Positions 33,929 through 43,029 of a stretch of 64,000 nt of DNA are shown piece by piece (the stretch's first letter is position 1; every line of letters begins with the position of its first letter). Under the pieces are notes generated by a model. It saw only the letters and a program-made list of their open reading frames with translations, had not been told where the DNA came from and did no database searches. Where the stretch lies: contig NZ_CP019067.1 in the NCBI RefSeq assembly GCF_001989615.1, positions 2,418,001 through 2,482,000 on the forward strand, given 5' to 3'. This DNA is from Halorientalis sp. IM1011. Its GTDB lineage: Archaea; Halobacteriota; Halobacteria; Halobacteriales; Haloarculaceae. The position numbers were made by a program, and so were the translations under genes.

Positions 33929-34468
33929 ATGGAGCAGGTGTTCGCCCCCTGGCGGATCGACTGGATCGAACGGTCCGACAAGAACGAGGAGATCGACGGC
34001 TGTGTGTTCTGTGCGTTCGCCGAGGACGATGCAGACCGGGCGAACAGAGTCGTGGCCCGGAGCGACCACGCCTTCGTCCTGCTGAACAACTACCCGTACA
34101 ACCCAGGACACGCGATGGTGATCCCCCACAGCCACACCGGAGACTATCGCGCCCTCGACGACCCGGAACTCACCGACCACGCCCGGCTCAAACAGCGGAC
34201 CATCGACGCCATGGAGATGGCCATGCACCCGGAGGGCTACAACGCCGGCCTCAACCTCGGGGGCGGCGCGGCCGGGGGTTCGATCGACGACCACCTGCAC
34301 ACCCACGTCGTCCCGCGCTGGGAGGGTGACACCAACTTCATGCCGGTCGTCTCGGACACGAAGGTCATCGTACAGGCGGTCGAGGACACCTACGACCGAC
34401 TCCACGAGGCCTTCGCCGAGCAAGAGGGCGCGACGGTGACGGGCGAGGACCGGGCGGTCCAGTTCTAG
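33929..34468 (+). CDS. HIT-family nucleotide hydrolase/transferase
   Basis: A 179-residue HIT domain protein. It has the N-terminal zinc-binding CVFC near residue 26, the strand FVLLNNYPYNPGHAMVIPHSH and the catalytic histidine triad HLHTHVVPRW. Relatives hydrolyse AP4A, adenylyl sulfate or similar nucleotide conjugates, or use nucleotide phosphorylase activity. The MEQVFAPWRIDWIE opening is typical of archaeal HIT proteins. The GTTAAGCC box about 22-29 nt upstream suggests a leaderless mRNA. Followed closely by a CDF transporter on the same strand. Confidence 0.9.
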   Translation: MEQVFAPWRIDWIERSDKNEEIDGCVFCAFAEDDADRANRVVARSDHAFVLLNNYPYNPGHAMVIPHSHTGDYRALDDPELTDHARLKQRTIDAMEMAMHPEGYNAGLNLGGGAAGGSIDDHLHTHVVPRWEGDTNFMPVVSDTKVIVQAVEDTYDRLHEAFAEQEGATVTGEDRAVQF

Positions 34469-34512
34469 AGTCGACAGGGCGACTTTTCTACCCGGGTGTC
34501 CAAACCCGGACG

Positions 34513-35445
34513 ATGGCACGCTCGACGGCGCTACGGCGGGTCGGCCTCGTGGTGCTGGGGGTCAACCTCCTGCTCGCGCTGGCCAAGGGCGGGGTCTGGT
34601 ATCTCACCGGCAGCCTCGCCGTTGGGTCCGAGGCGGTCAACAGCCTCGCCGACACGGCCTACAGCGTCGTGATCGTCGCCGGACTCTACCTCACCACTCA
34701 GCCGCCGGACTTCGAACACCCACACGGCCACGAACGCATCGAGCCGTTCGTGGGGCTGTTCGTCGCGCTCGGGATCTTCGCGGCCGGCGGCGCCGTCATC
34801 TGGCAGGCGATCACCGCCGTCCTCGCGGGGCCGGGCCCGGCCACGGCGAGTCCGGCCGCCGTCGCCGTCCTGGCCGTGGCAGCCGTCGCGAAGTACCTCC
34901 TCTATCGCTACTGCCTGACCGCTGGCGAGGACCACCGCTCGCCCGCCCTCGTCGCGACCGCGCTCGACAATCGCAACGACATCCTCACCGCGCTGGCGGC
35001 GCTGGGCGGCGTCGTCGGCGCGGCCCTGGGCTTCCCACTGCTGGACCCCATCGCGGCCGCACTGGTCGGGGTCGGCATCCTCTACACCGGGATCGAGGTC
35101 GTCCGGGACAACCTCGACTACCTCGTCGGTGCGGCCCCGCCCGAGGACCTGCGGGCCGAGATCGTCCGACGGGCGCTCTCCCACCCCGAGGTCCAGGGCG
35201 CACACGACGTAATCGCCCACTACGTCGGCCCGGAGATCGACGTGAGCCTCCACATCGAAGTCGAGGGCGACCGGACGCTGCTGGAAGCTCACGACATCGA
35301 GACCGCGGTGATCGAGTCGATCCAGCGCCTCCCCGAGGTCGACGACGTGTTCGTCCACGTCGACCCGAAGGAGGCCGGCGAGTGGAAACCCGACGAGGAA
35401 GTCGACCGGCTGGTCAGTGATCCCGGCAGTCTCGACCGTGAGTGA
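34513..35445 (+). CDS. Cation diffusion facilitator (CDF) transporter
   Basis: A 310-residue metal/proton antiporter family protein. Six membrane helices occupy residues about 10-200; the metal-binding motif is in the second helix (SLADTAYSVVIVAG) and helix 5 (ATALDNRNDILTALAAL), and a His-rich loop PDFEHPHGHERIEPFVGL follows helix 2. The C-terminal domain (about 210-300) has the ferredoxin-like CDF tail (HYVGPEIDVSLHIEVEGD, DDVFVHVDP). Probable substrates are Zn, Fe or Mn, not resolvable here. Its TGA stop is directly followed by the MITE-like element. Confidence 0.9.
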   Translation: MARSTALRRVGLVVLGVNLLLALAKGGVWYLTGSLAVGSEAVNSLADTAYSVVIVAGLYLTTQPPDFEHPHGHERIEPFVGLFVALGIFAAGGAVIWQAITAVLAGPGPATASPAAVAVLAVAAVAKYLLYRYCLTAGEDHRSPALVATALDNRNDILTALAALGGVVGAALGFPLLDPIAAALVGVGILYTGIEVVRDNLDYLVGAAPPEDLRAEIVRRALSHPEVQGAHDVIAHYVGPEIDVSLHIEVEGDRTLLEAHDIETAVIESIQRLPEVDDVFVHVDPKEAGEWKPDEEVDRLVSDPGSLDRE

Positions 35446-35553
35446 TACTGTCGGACAGAACATTTCACATCCGACGCGTGTCGAGGACGACGCTAGCCAC
35501 AGCGTTGCTGCCGGAACTGACGACCGGCAGGTATCAACATCTGTCCGACAGTA
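35446..35553. mobile_element. 108-bp MITE-like element with 14-bp perfect terminal inverted repeats
   Basis: TACTGTCGGACAGA (35446-35459) and its exact reverse complement TCTGTCCGACAGTA (35540-35553) bound an 80-bp non-coding spacer. GTGA occurs immediately outside each end (35442-35445 and 35554-35557), consistent with a 4-bp target-site duplication. The element sits between the convergent stops of the CDF and MtaB genes; deleting it with one GTGA leaves the two stops only a few bases apart. No transposase is encoded, so any movement would need one in trans. Confidence 0.7.
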
Positions 35554-35558
35554 GTGAA

Positions 35559-36818
35559 CTAGACCGGTTCGCCGAACGCGTACACCGTGTTGTGGCTCGT
35601 AATCTCCACGTCGACGGTGTCGCCGACGTCCAGCCCGCGCTCCTCTGCGTCGGCGATCACGACCTGCCGGTGGGCCTCGTCGTAACCCACCAGCGATTCG
35701 TCGGTCCCGTCCTCGGTGAGCAAGACCGAGCGTTCGGTGCCGACCATCTCCTCGTGGGCCTCTCCGACCAGCTCCATCTTCAGGTCCGTCAGCTCCTTCG
35801 AGCGGTCCTTCTTGGTCTGGCCGCCCAGTCCCTTCATGTCGGCGGCGTCGGTCCCCGGCCGCTTCGAGAACCGGGTGACGTTGATCTTCTCGGGCCGTGT
35901 CTCGCGCATGAGCGCCAGACTCTGCTCGTGGTCTTCGGGTTCCTCGGTGGGGAAGCCCGCGATGAAGTCCGTCGAGAGCGTCCAGTAGTCCAGATGCTCG
36001 TCGAAGGTCTCGACGACCTCGACGTACTCGCCGACGGCGTGCTGACGGCGCATGTCCGCGAGCACGTCGTCGCTGCCGGACTGGACGGGCGCGTGCAGGA
36101 AGTTGTAGAGCTCGTCGTTCTCGGCGAACACCCGGGCCAACTCCTCTCGGACGCCGTGGACGCCCTTCGGGTTGGCCATCCCGACGCGGACGCGGAATTC
36201 GCCGTCGATGTCACAGATCCGATCCAGCAGTTCGGGGAGCAGGCTCTCGCCCTGATTGATGTCCCAGCCGTAGACGCCGGTGTCCTGGCCGGTGATCCGG
36301 AGTTCCTTCGCGCCCGCGTGGACGAGCGCGCGTGCCTTCTCGACGTTCTCCTCGACCGACGGGCTGTCGATCCGACCGGTCGCCTGCTTGGTGATGCAAT
36401 AGGAGCAGTCGCTCATACAGCCCCGGGCGATGGGGAGGATGCCGACGACGCCGTTCAGGACCGGGTCAGTCCCGTCGGTGACGGTCGGACACTCGCCGTT
36501 CAGGACGTGATCGGGCACCTCGTCCCAGTGGAGGATCTCTGCGTCGACGTCTTCCTCGCGGAACATATCGCCCTGTGCCAGTGCCATACAGCCTGTCACG
36601 ACGAGGTCGCCGGGCGTCTCGGCGTCGAGTTCTTTGGCCCGCCGGAGCATGTTCTGCTCCGTCTTCTCTAAGACTGTGCAGGTGTTGAGGATCGCCACGT
36701 CCGCGGCTTCGGGGCCGTCGACGGGGTGGTGGCCCCCCTCGCGGAGCGCCTGCTCGATCTGCTGGGTCTCACCTCTGTTGGAGGTGCACCCGTACGTCTC
36801 GATGTGATAGCGGGCCAT
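35559..36818 (-). CDS. tRNA threonylcarbamoyladenosine methylthiotransferase (e-MtaB/CDKAL1 type)
   Basis: Radical-SAM enzyme converting t6A37 to ms2t6A in tRNAs reading ANN codons. The 419-residue protein shows the N-terminal UPF0004 domain (IETYGCTSNRGETQQIE, LNTCTVLEKTEQNMLRRAKE, VTGCMALAQGDMF), the radical-SAM cluster motif CMSDCSYCITKQATGR, and the C-terminal TRAM domain (about 355-419, VLLTEDGTDESLVGYDEAH). The three N-terminal cysteines and the CxxxCxxC set are all present. The archaeal/eukaryotic subtype is inferred from overall likeness. Convergent with the CDF gene across the MITE-like element. Confidence 0.9.
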   Translation of the reverse strand: MARYHIETYGCTSNRGETQQIEQALREGGHHPVDGPEAADVAILNTCTVLEKTEQNMLRRAKELDAETPGDLVVTGCMALAQGDMFREEDVDAEILHWDEVPDHVLNGECPTVTDGTDPVLNGVVGILPIARGCMSDCSYCITKQATGRIDSPSVEENVEKARALVHAGAKELRITGQDTGVYGWDINQGESLLPELLDRICDIDGEFRVRVGMANPKGVHGVREELARVFAENDELYNFLHAPVQSGSDDVLADMRRQHAVGEYVEVVETFDEHLDYWTLSTDFIAGFPTEEPEDHEQSLALMRETRPEKINVTRFSKRPGTDAADMKGLGGQTKKDRSKELTDLKMELVGEAHEEMVGTERSVLLTEDGTDESLVGYDEAHRQVVIADAEERGLDVGDTVDVEITSHNTVYAFGEPV

Positions 36819-36864
36819 TCGCTACTCCACGCTCGGGGCTCGCCGAGCAAAAGCGCGACGGATC

Positions 36865-37500
36865 CTACTCGGTGGCCGCTCGCCACTCCTCGACGATGGC
36901 TACGCCGCTGCTGGCCCCGATCCGTTCGGCTCCGGCTTCGAACATCGCCTCGGCACGCTCCCAGGACCCGATCCCGCCGCTGGCCTTCACAGGTAAAAAC
37001 TCGGCCAACAGTTCCACGTCCGCGACCGTCGCGCCGCCGTCGGCGAATCCGGTCGCGGTCTTGAGCATGTCCGCGTCGGCCTCGGCTGCGAGTTCGGCCG
37101 CTCGCCGTTTCTCCTGGTCGGTCAGAATAGGGGCTTCGACGATGACCTTCACGGGCAGGGGCGTGGCCGCGACGACCTCGGCGATCTCTTCTCGGTACTC
37201 CTCGTCCTCGTCGCCTCGCAGTCGGCCGGCGTTGGCCACGAGGTCGAGTTCGTCCGCGCCGTCCTCCCAGACGCGTTCGGCCTCCTCGACTTTGCTCGCC
37301 GGCGCGTGCTGGCCGTGGGGGAACCCGACGACGGTCGCGATCGTCGTCTCGGGTGCGTAACTCGCCGCCATGTCGACGTAACACGGCGGGATGCAGGCGT
37401 TCGTCCCGTACTCGATGGCCTCGTCGAGGACGGTCAGCACGTCGTCGCCCGTCGTCGCCGGTCCCAACACCGTGTGGTCGATCCGCCCGGGAACGTCCAT
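36865..37500 (-). CDS. deoC: Deoxyribose-phosphate aldolase
   Basis: Cleaves 2-deoxyribose-5-phosphate to acetaldehyde and glyceraldehyde-3-phosphate. The 211-residue TIM-barrel protein has the class I aldolase lysine region [16 protein letters not shown], the [20 protein letters not shown] strand-helix and the phosphate-binding [20 protein letters not shown]. Length fits. It is 46 bp upstream of the methylthiotransferase on the same strand. A nucleoside phosphorylase at 39433-40158 is the other nucleoside-catabolism gene nearby, though not in the same operon. Confidence 0.93.
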   Translation of the reverse strand: MDVPGRIDHTVLGPATTGDDVLTVLDEAIEYGTNACIPPCYVDMAASYAPETTIATVVGFPHGQHAPASKVEEAERVWEDGADELDLVANAGRLRGDEDEEYREEIAEVVAATPLPVKVIVEAPILTDQEKRRAAELAAEADADMLKTATGFADGGATVADVELLAEFLPVKASGGIGSWERAEAMFEAGAERIGASSGVAIVEEWRAATE

Positions 37501-37580
37501 ACGATTCCGTCTCGGCCCGACGGTAAAAACCGACGTGGCCGACCGGAAGGCTTTCGGCCGCCGCGCGACCCCCCACCGAC

Positions 37581-38423
37581 ATGTTACTCCAGGTACTCCC
37601 CGAGGGACTTGTCGTCCCCGCCCTCCCGTATCTGTTCGGCCTGGCGGTCGCCGGTATCGCCGTGGGCGCGGTGCTTTCCATCCGGCGCCCGCCCGTCACG
37701 CAACGACTGGTCGTCGCCTTCACGCCGTGGATGACCGCCGGCGCGGCCGTTCACGTCCTCTACCAGCTACAACTGATACCGGGCGCACAGCCGTTGCCGC
37801 CCGTCATCGCGCCGCTTTTCGGTGCCCCGACGGTCTACGTGACGACTTTCCTCGTCGCCGGTGCGATATGGGCTGGACTCGCCGTCGCCGAGCGGGCGGT
37901 CCCCCCGACGCTCGCGGCGACCGGCGGTTTCGCGACGCTCGCCGGGGCCGCGCTGGTCTGGCGAACGGCCACGGTCCAGGGAACCTTCGAACCGGTGGTT
38001 CCGCTCGCGGCGCTTCTCGCGTCTGTCGTCGTCGCGGTCGCCACCTACGCGCTCCTCGACCGAACCCGGCCCACCGTCACCGCCCGGACCGGCACGCTGG
38101 GGGCGGTCACCGTGTTCGGGCACGCGCTGGACGGCGTCTCGACGGCCGTCGGCGTCGACCTGCTCGGGAGCGGCGAACGGAGTCCGATCCCCGCGGCGAT
38201 CATGGAGTTCGCCGGCTCGCTGCCGACGGCGTCGGTGATCGGTAAAGGGTGGCTGTTCGTGCTCGTGAAACTCCTGATCGCGGCCGCCATCCTGGTGTTG
38301 TTCGCCGACTTCGTCGAGGAAGACCCCGCACAGGGCAACGCGGCGCTCGGCGTGGTCGCGGCCGTCGGTCTCGGGCCGGGCACGCACAACCTCCTGCTGT
38401 TCGCGGCCGCTGGAATGGTGTGA
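37581..38423 (+). CDS. DUF63 membrane protein
   Basis: A 280-residue membrane protein with about seven helices spread through its length; segments such as [36 protein letters not shown] and [19 protein letters not shown] match the archaeal DUF63 family, whose function is not known. The conserved HALDG and GPGTHN may be an intramembrane active site. Divergent from deoC. Confidence 0.9.
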   Translation: MLLQVLPEGLVVPALPYLFGLAVAGIAVGAVLSIRRPPVTQRLVVAFTPWMTAGAAVHVLYQLQLIPGAQPLPPVIAPLFGAPTVYVTTFLVAGAIWAGLAVAERAVPPTLAATGGFATLAGAALVWRTATVQGTFEPVVPLAALLASVVVAVATYALLDRTRPTVTARTGTLGAVTVFGHALDGVSTAVGVDLLGSGERSPIPAAIMEFAGSLPTASVIGKGWLFVLVKLLIAAAILVLFADFVEEDPAQGNAALGVVAAVGLGPGTHNLLLFAAAGMV

Positions 38424-38582
38424 GCGGTGCTATGCGGTGAGGTTTCCGAAAGGGAACGAGAGTGAGGGTTGGTACCGGTCAGCCCCGTGGTGTTGGGTGA
38501 GGTCCGTCCGGTGAGGGTTCGGACGCGTGGTGTCTGCCTGGAGCGGCGTACTTCCACTTCCCCGCGCCCTCATCACATCCAT

Positions 38583-38631
38583 GTTCACCCGAGAGTATAA
38601 AGGTTACTGCTCGTGAACCTTACTTCGTAAG
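38583..38631 (+). promoter_or_regulatory. TATA box inside inverted repeats, upstream of the HTH membrane protein
   Basis: TATAAAGG (38596-38603) is framed by GTTCAC (38583-38588) and GTGAAC (38613-38618); AAGGTT/AACCTT (38600-38605, 38616-38621) and CTTAC/GTAAG (38619-38631) add further symmetry. It lies about 110 nt before the ATG at 38713, so the mRNA would have a leader of about 90 nt. The geometry suggests an operator. Confidence 0.4.
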
Positions 38632-38712
38632 CACGAAATTCGGGTTAACCGGGTATGAAGCCGTCCTCTAGACTCCCCAAGATTAATGCGTATGGGGGAA
38701 ATATGGACGCCC

Positions 38713-39387
38713 ATGCCCTCAGACTCCGGTTCCGAGGAGTATCCGCGGGCACCCGCCCAGAAGGCCCGGGACGAGAACATTCTGGGCGTCTTCGAGGCGA
38801 CCGACGATCCGGTCCTGACGACCTCGGAGGTCGCGGAGGAACTTCCGATCGGGAAGCGGGCCACGCTGAACCGGCTGGAGGACCTCGTGGACCGGGACGA
38901 ACTCGCCTCGAAGGACGTCGGCGTCGGCCGCGTCTGGTGGCGCGTGACACCCGAACCGGCCGACGTCGAAACGGAAGACGGCGTTCCCGACCCCGAACTG
39001 GACGTGGAACCCGAACCGTCACCTGCTGCACCCGCGCAACCGTCGGGCGCGCCCGCAGGGACCGCGGCCAGTTCGGACGCGGACGCCGAACCGCTGGAGA
39101 CCGAGAGCCCGCGCTGGGCCTTCATCGGCAGTCTCGGCCGGCACTCCATTCTGGCCGGCATCTTCCTGTTCGGGCTCGTCGTCATCGAGGGAATCGTTCA
39201 GCCCCAGTCGTTGCTTCCGGTGTCGATGATCTCCCTGTCGCTGACGGCCCTCGTCTTCTTCCTGATCGGGTTCCCCGCCCGCGGGGCCTACCGGGCGAAG
39301 AAGTTCTTCGAGTCGACGGACATGTCGCTCGCGCAGTTCGTCGGGCCGGTAGGACGGTTACTGGGCCGGGACGACTCGAAGTCCTGA
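38713..39387 (+). CDS. Winged-helix protein with C-terminal membrane anchor
   Basis: A 224-residue protein. Residues about 10-75 are a winged helix (ILGVFEATDDPVLTTSEVAE, then KRATLNRLEDLVDRDELASK, wing DVGVGRVWWRV); residues 75-125 are an acidic Pro/Ala/Glu linker; residues 130-190 hold two membrane helices (HSILAGIFLFGLVVIEGI and MISLSLTALVFFLIGF), and a short basic tail follows. Such membrane-bound HTH proteins are common in haloarchaea and of unknown role. MPSDSG at 38713 is taken as start because relatives begin there; in-frame ATGs also exist at 38686 and 38692. Confidence 0.75.
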   Translation: MPSDSGSEEYPRAPAQKARDENILGVFEATDDPVLTTSEVAEELPIGKRATLNRLEDLVDRDELASKDVGVGRVWWRVTPEPADVETEDGVPDPELDVEPEPSPAAPAQPSGAPAGTAASSDADAEPLETESPRWAFIGSLGRHSILAGIFLFGLVVIEGIVQPQSLLPVSMISLSLTALVFFLIGFPARGAYRAKKFFESTDMSLAQFVGPVGRLLGRDDSKS

Positions 39388-39432
39388 CGCCGATTCCCCT
39401 GCCGTTTTGTGGGCGCTGCTCGAACGGCGCGT

Positions 39433-40158
39433 ATGGCCAAACAACCACACCTGCTGGTCGAAGACGGCGCGCTGGCGGACGTGGCCCTCCTCCCGGGTGA
39501 CCCCGGCCGCGTCGATCGCATCGCCGACGCCTGCGACGAGGCCACGACCGTCGCACAGAACCGCGAGTACAAGGTCGTCAACGCCACCTACGAGGGGCGG
39601 GACCTCACGATCTGTTCGACCGGGATCGGCTGTCCGTCGGCGGCCATCGCCGTCGAGGAACTCCACGCCGTCGGCGTCGAGACCGTGATCCGCGTCGGAA
39701 CCACCGGCGCGCTCCAGTCCGACATCGAGATCGGCGACATGGTCGTCGCGACGGGCGCGGCCAAAGACGAGGGGACCACCGAGCGTTACGAGGAGGACAC
39801 CATCCCTGCCGTGCCGGACTACGACGTCCTCTCGGCGCTCGTCGATGGGGCCGAAGCCAATGGTGAAGACGTACACGTGGGGCCGGTGGCCACGGACGAC
39901 GCCTTCTACGCGGAGACGGACGAGTACGTCCGAGCCTGGGAGGCCGCCGGGTTGCTCGCCGTCGAGATGGAGGCGGCGGCGATCTTCTCGCTGGCCCGCC
40001 GGAAAGGGATGGCCGCCGGCGCGATCTGTACCGTCGACGGCAACCTGGTCGAGGGGACACAGAAAGGGGAGACCGACGCCGACGAACTCCCCGAGAAGGC
40101 CAAAAACAACGTCGAGCGTGCCATCCGAATCGCGCTCGACGCCGCGACGACACTGTAG
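39433..40158 (+). CDS. udp: Nucleoside phosphorylase (uridine phosphorylase type)
   Basis: A 241-residue phosphorylase of the PNP/UDP family. It shows LLPGDPGRVDRIADACDEAT (phosphate binding), CSTGIGCPSAAIAVEELHAV, IRVGTTGALQ and the base/ribose-binding EMEAAAIFSLARRKGMAAGAI. Uridine rather than purine specificity is inferred from close resemblance to haloarchaeal Udp; a purine enzyme is possible. Ribose-1-phosphate produced can enter the pentose pathway where DeoC also works. The next gene starts 49 bp downstream on the same strand. Confidence 0.88.
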   Translation: MAKQPHLLVEDGALADVALLPGDPGRVDRIADACDEATTVAQNREYKVVNATYEGRDLTICSTGIGCPSAAIAVEELHAVGVETVIRVGTTGALQSDIEIGDMVVATGAAKDEGTTERYEEDTIPAVPDYDVLSALVDGAEANGEDVHVGPVATDDAFYAETDEYVRAWEAAGLLAVEMEAAAIFSLARRKGMAAGAICTVDGNLVEGTQKGETDADELPEKAKNNVERAIRIALDAATTL

Positions 40159-40207
40159 CCGCGGGCGTCGGCGCGCGGTTTTTGTACCCTGATTTTGAAG
40201 ATACGGT

Positions 40208-41770
40208 ATGCGCGACCGGTTGCGTGAGCGGGTCGGGGCGGCGCGGGCGCGACTGGCCCGGTTCGAGCGCCGCGAACTGTGGACGATCCGGCGCTGGCTC
40301 GAGAACACCCGAAACCTGGTTCATCTGTCGGTGCTCGTGTTCGTTCCGCTACTTATCGCCGCCGTCACCTGGATCTCGAACGCCGTCTCGGTGCTTCCCT
40401 TCCTGCTCTTTCCGCCGCTGGCCTCGGGGACGTACATGCTCTTCGCCAGACCGGAGAGCGAGTACGCGTCGCCGACGCGGTTCGTCGGCGGGCTCACCGT
40501 CGGCGCGTTCTGTGGCTGGCTCGCGTACGTGCTCTCGACAGTTCTCTGGGCGCCTCCAGGCCGGTCGACCGTCGACCCTGGTGCCGCGGCGTTTTCGATT
40601 TTCCTGACGGGACTGGTGACCTGGTTGCTCTCCGTCGAAGAAGCCTCCGCCTACTCCAGTGCCCTGCTGATTCACGTCATCGACGTCAGTAGCGCCAACT
40701 CGATCACGCTCGACGTACTGGCAGGACTCTCGGTGACGCTCACGCCGCGGCTGGCCTACGTCGGGAGCGTGCTAGCCTCCTCGACGCTGGTCGCCGGCGT
40801 CTTCCTGCTATGGCGGGAGACGTTCTACGAGGAGCGGGCCCGCTACCTCTACCAGTCGACGAAAGGCGACGATCACGTGCTGGTGCCGATGCGGACCGAC
40901 GACGCCGACGCGACCGCGATGCTGGCGGCGAACCTCGCCGCCGCTCACGAGGCGGGGAAGGTCGTCCTGCTGGACGTGGTCGACGACGAGGCGGTAGCCG
41001 CCGCGGAACGGGAACTGCTGGAGGGAACCTCGCAGGTCAGAACGGACGGCGGTCCCGCGAGCGACGCGAGCGACGGCGGCCTGCCCGACGACGGGGGTGA
41101 CCTCGACGCGGAGACGCTCGACGAGATGGCCGAGAACCGCGTCGCCTCGAACGCCGCCGACCGCCTGGAACGGCAGGCCGCACGAATCGAGACGAAGGTG
41201 GGCGTTCCCTGTGAGGTGGTCGTCGCCTCGGCCGGCGGGTCGCCCGCGGCGACGGTGCTCTCGACCGCACACGCGACTAACTGCGACCTGATCGCGACGC
41301 CGTACGAACAGCGCCACGGCGGTCTCTCGCCGTTCGTCCGGTTGCTCTTTCGGGGGGACGTGGACGTACTCGTCCATCGCTCCTGTGACGGCCGGACCCG
41401 CTGGAACCGCGTGCTCGTCCCGGTCCGTCGTGCCGGGGACGTGGCCCACGCCATGATCGACTTCGCGCTCCGGCTGACGGGCCGGAGCGGCCACGTCGGC
41501 GTCGCCCACTGTCTGCACGGTGACGGCGACCGCCGACGGGCCGAGAACATGCTGGCGGATCTGGTTGCGCCGTTCGACGGTTCCTTCGAGACCCGGATCT
41601 CACGCATGTCCATCGAGGACTTCCTCGACGAAACCGCTCCGAACTACGAACTGGTGTTCATGGGGGCGAGCATGGATCGGAGCCGCGCCTCGCGGCTGGT
41701 CTCTCCGCCCACGTTCGAGCGGATTCGCGATCTGGACTGTGACGTGGCCATCGTCGACCGCAACCGGTGA
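40208..41770 (+). CDS. HPP membrane domain fused to tandem Usp-like domains
   Basis: A 520-residue fusion. Residues about 40-205 form an HPP-type membrane domain of four to five helices: VLPFLLFPPLASGTYMLFA, then PTRFVGGLTVGAFCGWLAYV and SVTLTPRLAYVGSVLASSTL. The rest contains two Usp-like modules: residues 218-400 (DDHVLVPMRTDDADATAMLA) and 405-520 (RWNRVLVPVRRAGDVAHAMI), each ending in a short strand; neither keeps a clean G-x2-G-x9-G motif. A Gly/Ser/Asp linker (about 278-300) separates halves of the first. HPP proteins have been linked to nitrite or anion transport; here the position beside K+ channel genes suggests ionic homeostasis. Confidence 0.82.
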   Translation: MRDRLRERVGAARARLARFERRELWTIRRWLENTRNLVHLSVLVFVPLLIAAVTWISNAVSVLPFLLFPPLASGTYMLFARPESEYASPTRFVGGLTVGAFCGWLAYVLSTVLWAPPGRSTVDPGAAAFSIFLTGLVTWLLSVEEASAYSSALLIHVIDVSSANSITLDVLAGLSVTLTPRLAYVGSVLASSTLVAGVFLLWRETFYEERARYLYQSTKGDDHVLVPMRTDDADATAMLAANLAAAHEAGKVVLLDVVDDEAVAAAERELLEGTSQVRTDGGPASDASDGGLPDDGGDLDAETLDEMAENRVASNAADRLERQAARIETKVGVPCEVVVASAGGSPAATVLSTAHATNCDLIATPYEQRHGGLSPFVRLLFRGDVDVLVHRSCDGRTRWNRVLVPVRRAGDVAHAMIDFALRLTGRSGHVGVAHCLHGDGDRRRAENMLADLVAPFDGSFETRISRMSIEDFLDETAPNYELVFMGASMDRSRASRLVSPPTFERIRDLDCDVAIVDRNR

Positions 41771-41772
41771 GG

Positions 41773-42936
41773 TCAGTCGTCAGCGTCCACGTCGCCGCTC
41801 AACTGGCCGGCCAGCGACTCCACGTCGTCGTCGCCGAGCGCCGACTCGACGAGCAGGTGGCCGCCGATGACCATGGGGCTGATGACCGTGTCCGCGCCCG
41901 CACGCCTGAGCTTCTCGATGTTCTCGCGGTCGGTCGCTCCCGCGACCACCCGCACGTCGGCGTTGAGCGACTTCGCGGTGAGAATCGATAGCGCGTCGTT
42001 GGCGTCGTTGTTCGTCGCGGCGACGACCGCCCGGGCGTCCTCGATGCTCGCGCGGTGGAGCGGTTCCTCGTCGCTGGGATCGGCCGACAGCACTGCGATG
42101 TCGCGGGCGTTGAGCTGTGCGGCCGCGTCCTGATCCGGCGTGATGACGACGAACGGCGTCGAGCCGGAGAGTTCTTCGATGATCGGTTCCGTCAGGTCGC
42201 CGTAGCCGAGGACGATCACGTGGTCCTCGAGCAGTTCGAGCTGTCGTTCCGTCATGGTACCGAGTGCGTGGGCGAACCGCGCTTCGATGGCCGGGCCGAG
42301 CAGCGACCCCAGCGCGAGCGTGAAACTCGCCACGCCGAGGATCAACACGGAGATGGAGAAGAGGCGGGCCTTCTGTGTCTCGGGGATCGCATCGCCGTAG
42401 CCGACCGTGCTGGCGGTGACGATGGTGTAGTAGACCGCGTCGAGGATGGTGTCGACGTTCGCGAAGTCCCCGCGGAGTCGGTAGGTGCCTGCAGTTCCGT
42501 AAACCATCGTGCCAACGAGTGCGGCCGTCGCCGCGAGTTGCGTCGTCGAGAGGTCGATCGTCCGGTCGAACCGGTGGTAGTTGAGCAAGACGAACGGTAG
42601 CGAGAGCACGGAGAGAACGATCAACGGATAGGAGTACGGGCTCGACTGTGCCAGTCCCTGAATCGCAGTCACCGGGAGCAGGAAGACGGTGGTGTACCAG
42701 GCGACTCGGAGTCCACGCCGGAGCCCGAAGACGTTGGCCAGCATCAGAAAGCCGGTGAGTGCGCCGGTAAAGCCCACGGCCTGATCGACGCCCGGTGGAA
42801 CGTACGCGTCGAGCGGCCCCGAGACGGGATCTGACACGCCGATGTACAGGATACCCGTCGCTACGGACAGGAGCGCGACGACCGTCACCAGCAACACCGT
42901 CACACGCGTCCCGAGCAACACGCGCCTCGACGCCAT
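41773..42936 (-). CDS. Potassium channel with RCK/TrkA-N domain
   Basis: A 387-residue ion-channel protein. About five to six N-terminal membrane helices precede the selectivity filter STVGYGDAIPETQ near residue 175 and the last pore helix (FSISVLILGVASFTLALGSL). Residues about 240-360 are the NAD-binding TrkA-N/RCK domain: HVIVLGYGDLTEPIIEELSG, FVVITPDQDAAAQL, ADPSDEEPLHRASIEDARAV. The filter TVGYGD is the K+ signature. It faces the HPP-Usp gene convergently with a 2-bp gap and is divergent from the TrkA-C genes. Confidence 0.93.
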   Translation of the reverse strand: MASRRVLLGTRVTVLLVTVVALLSVATGILYIGVSDPVSGPLDAYVPPGVDQAVGFTGALTGFLMLANVFGLRRGLRVAWYTTVFLLPVTAIQGLAQSSPYSYPLIVLSVLSLPFVLLNYHRFDRTIDLSTTQLAATAALVGTMVYGTAGTYRLRGDFANVDTILDAVYYTIVTASTVGYGDAIPETQKARLFSISVLILGVASFTLALGSLLGPAIEARFAHALGTMTERQLELLEDHVIVLGYGDLTEPIIEELSGSTPFVVITPDQDAAAQLNARDIAVLSADPSDEEPLHRASIEDARAVVAATNNDANDALSILTAKSLNADVRVVAGATDRENIEKLRRAGADTVISPMVIGGHLLVESALGDDDVESLAGQLSGDVDADD

Positions 42937-43029
42937 GCTCCCCCGTCGGGCGGGAGACCGGATAAAACCGCCGAACCGGGCAGTCGTCCCCGGCGGTACT
43001 GGTTAGTACGAGGCGGTCCCAGCGACCCC

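Noticed and set aside
41041-41100. Direct GAGCGACG repeats in the HPP-Usp linker as a palindromic insert
   Set aside because: They are short direct repeats and do not form a stem-loop pair like those in the aldehyde dehydrogenase and nadB.
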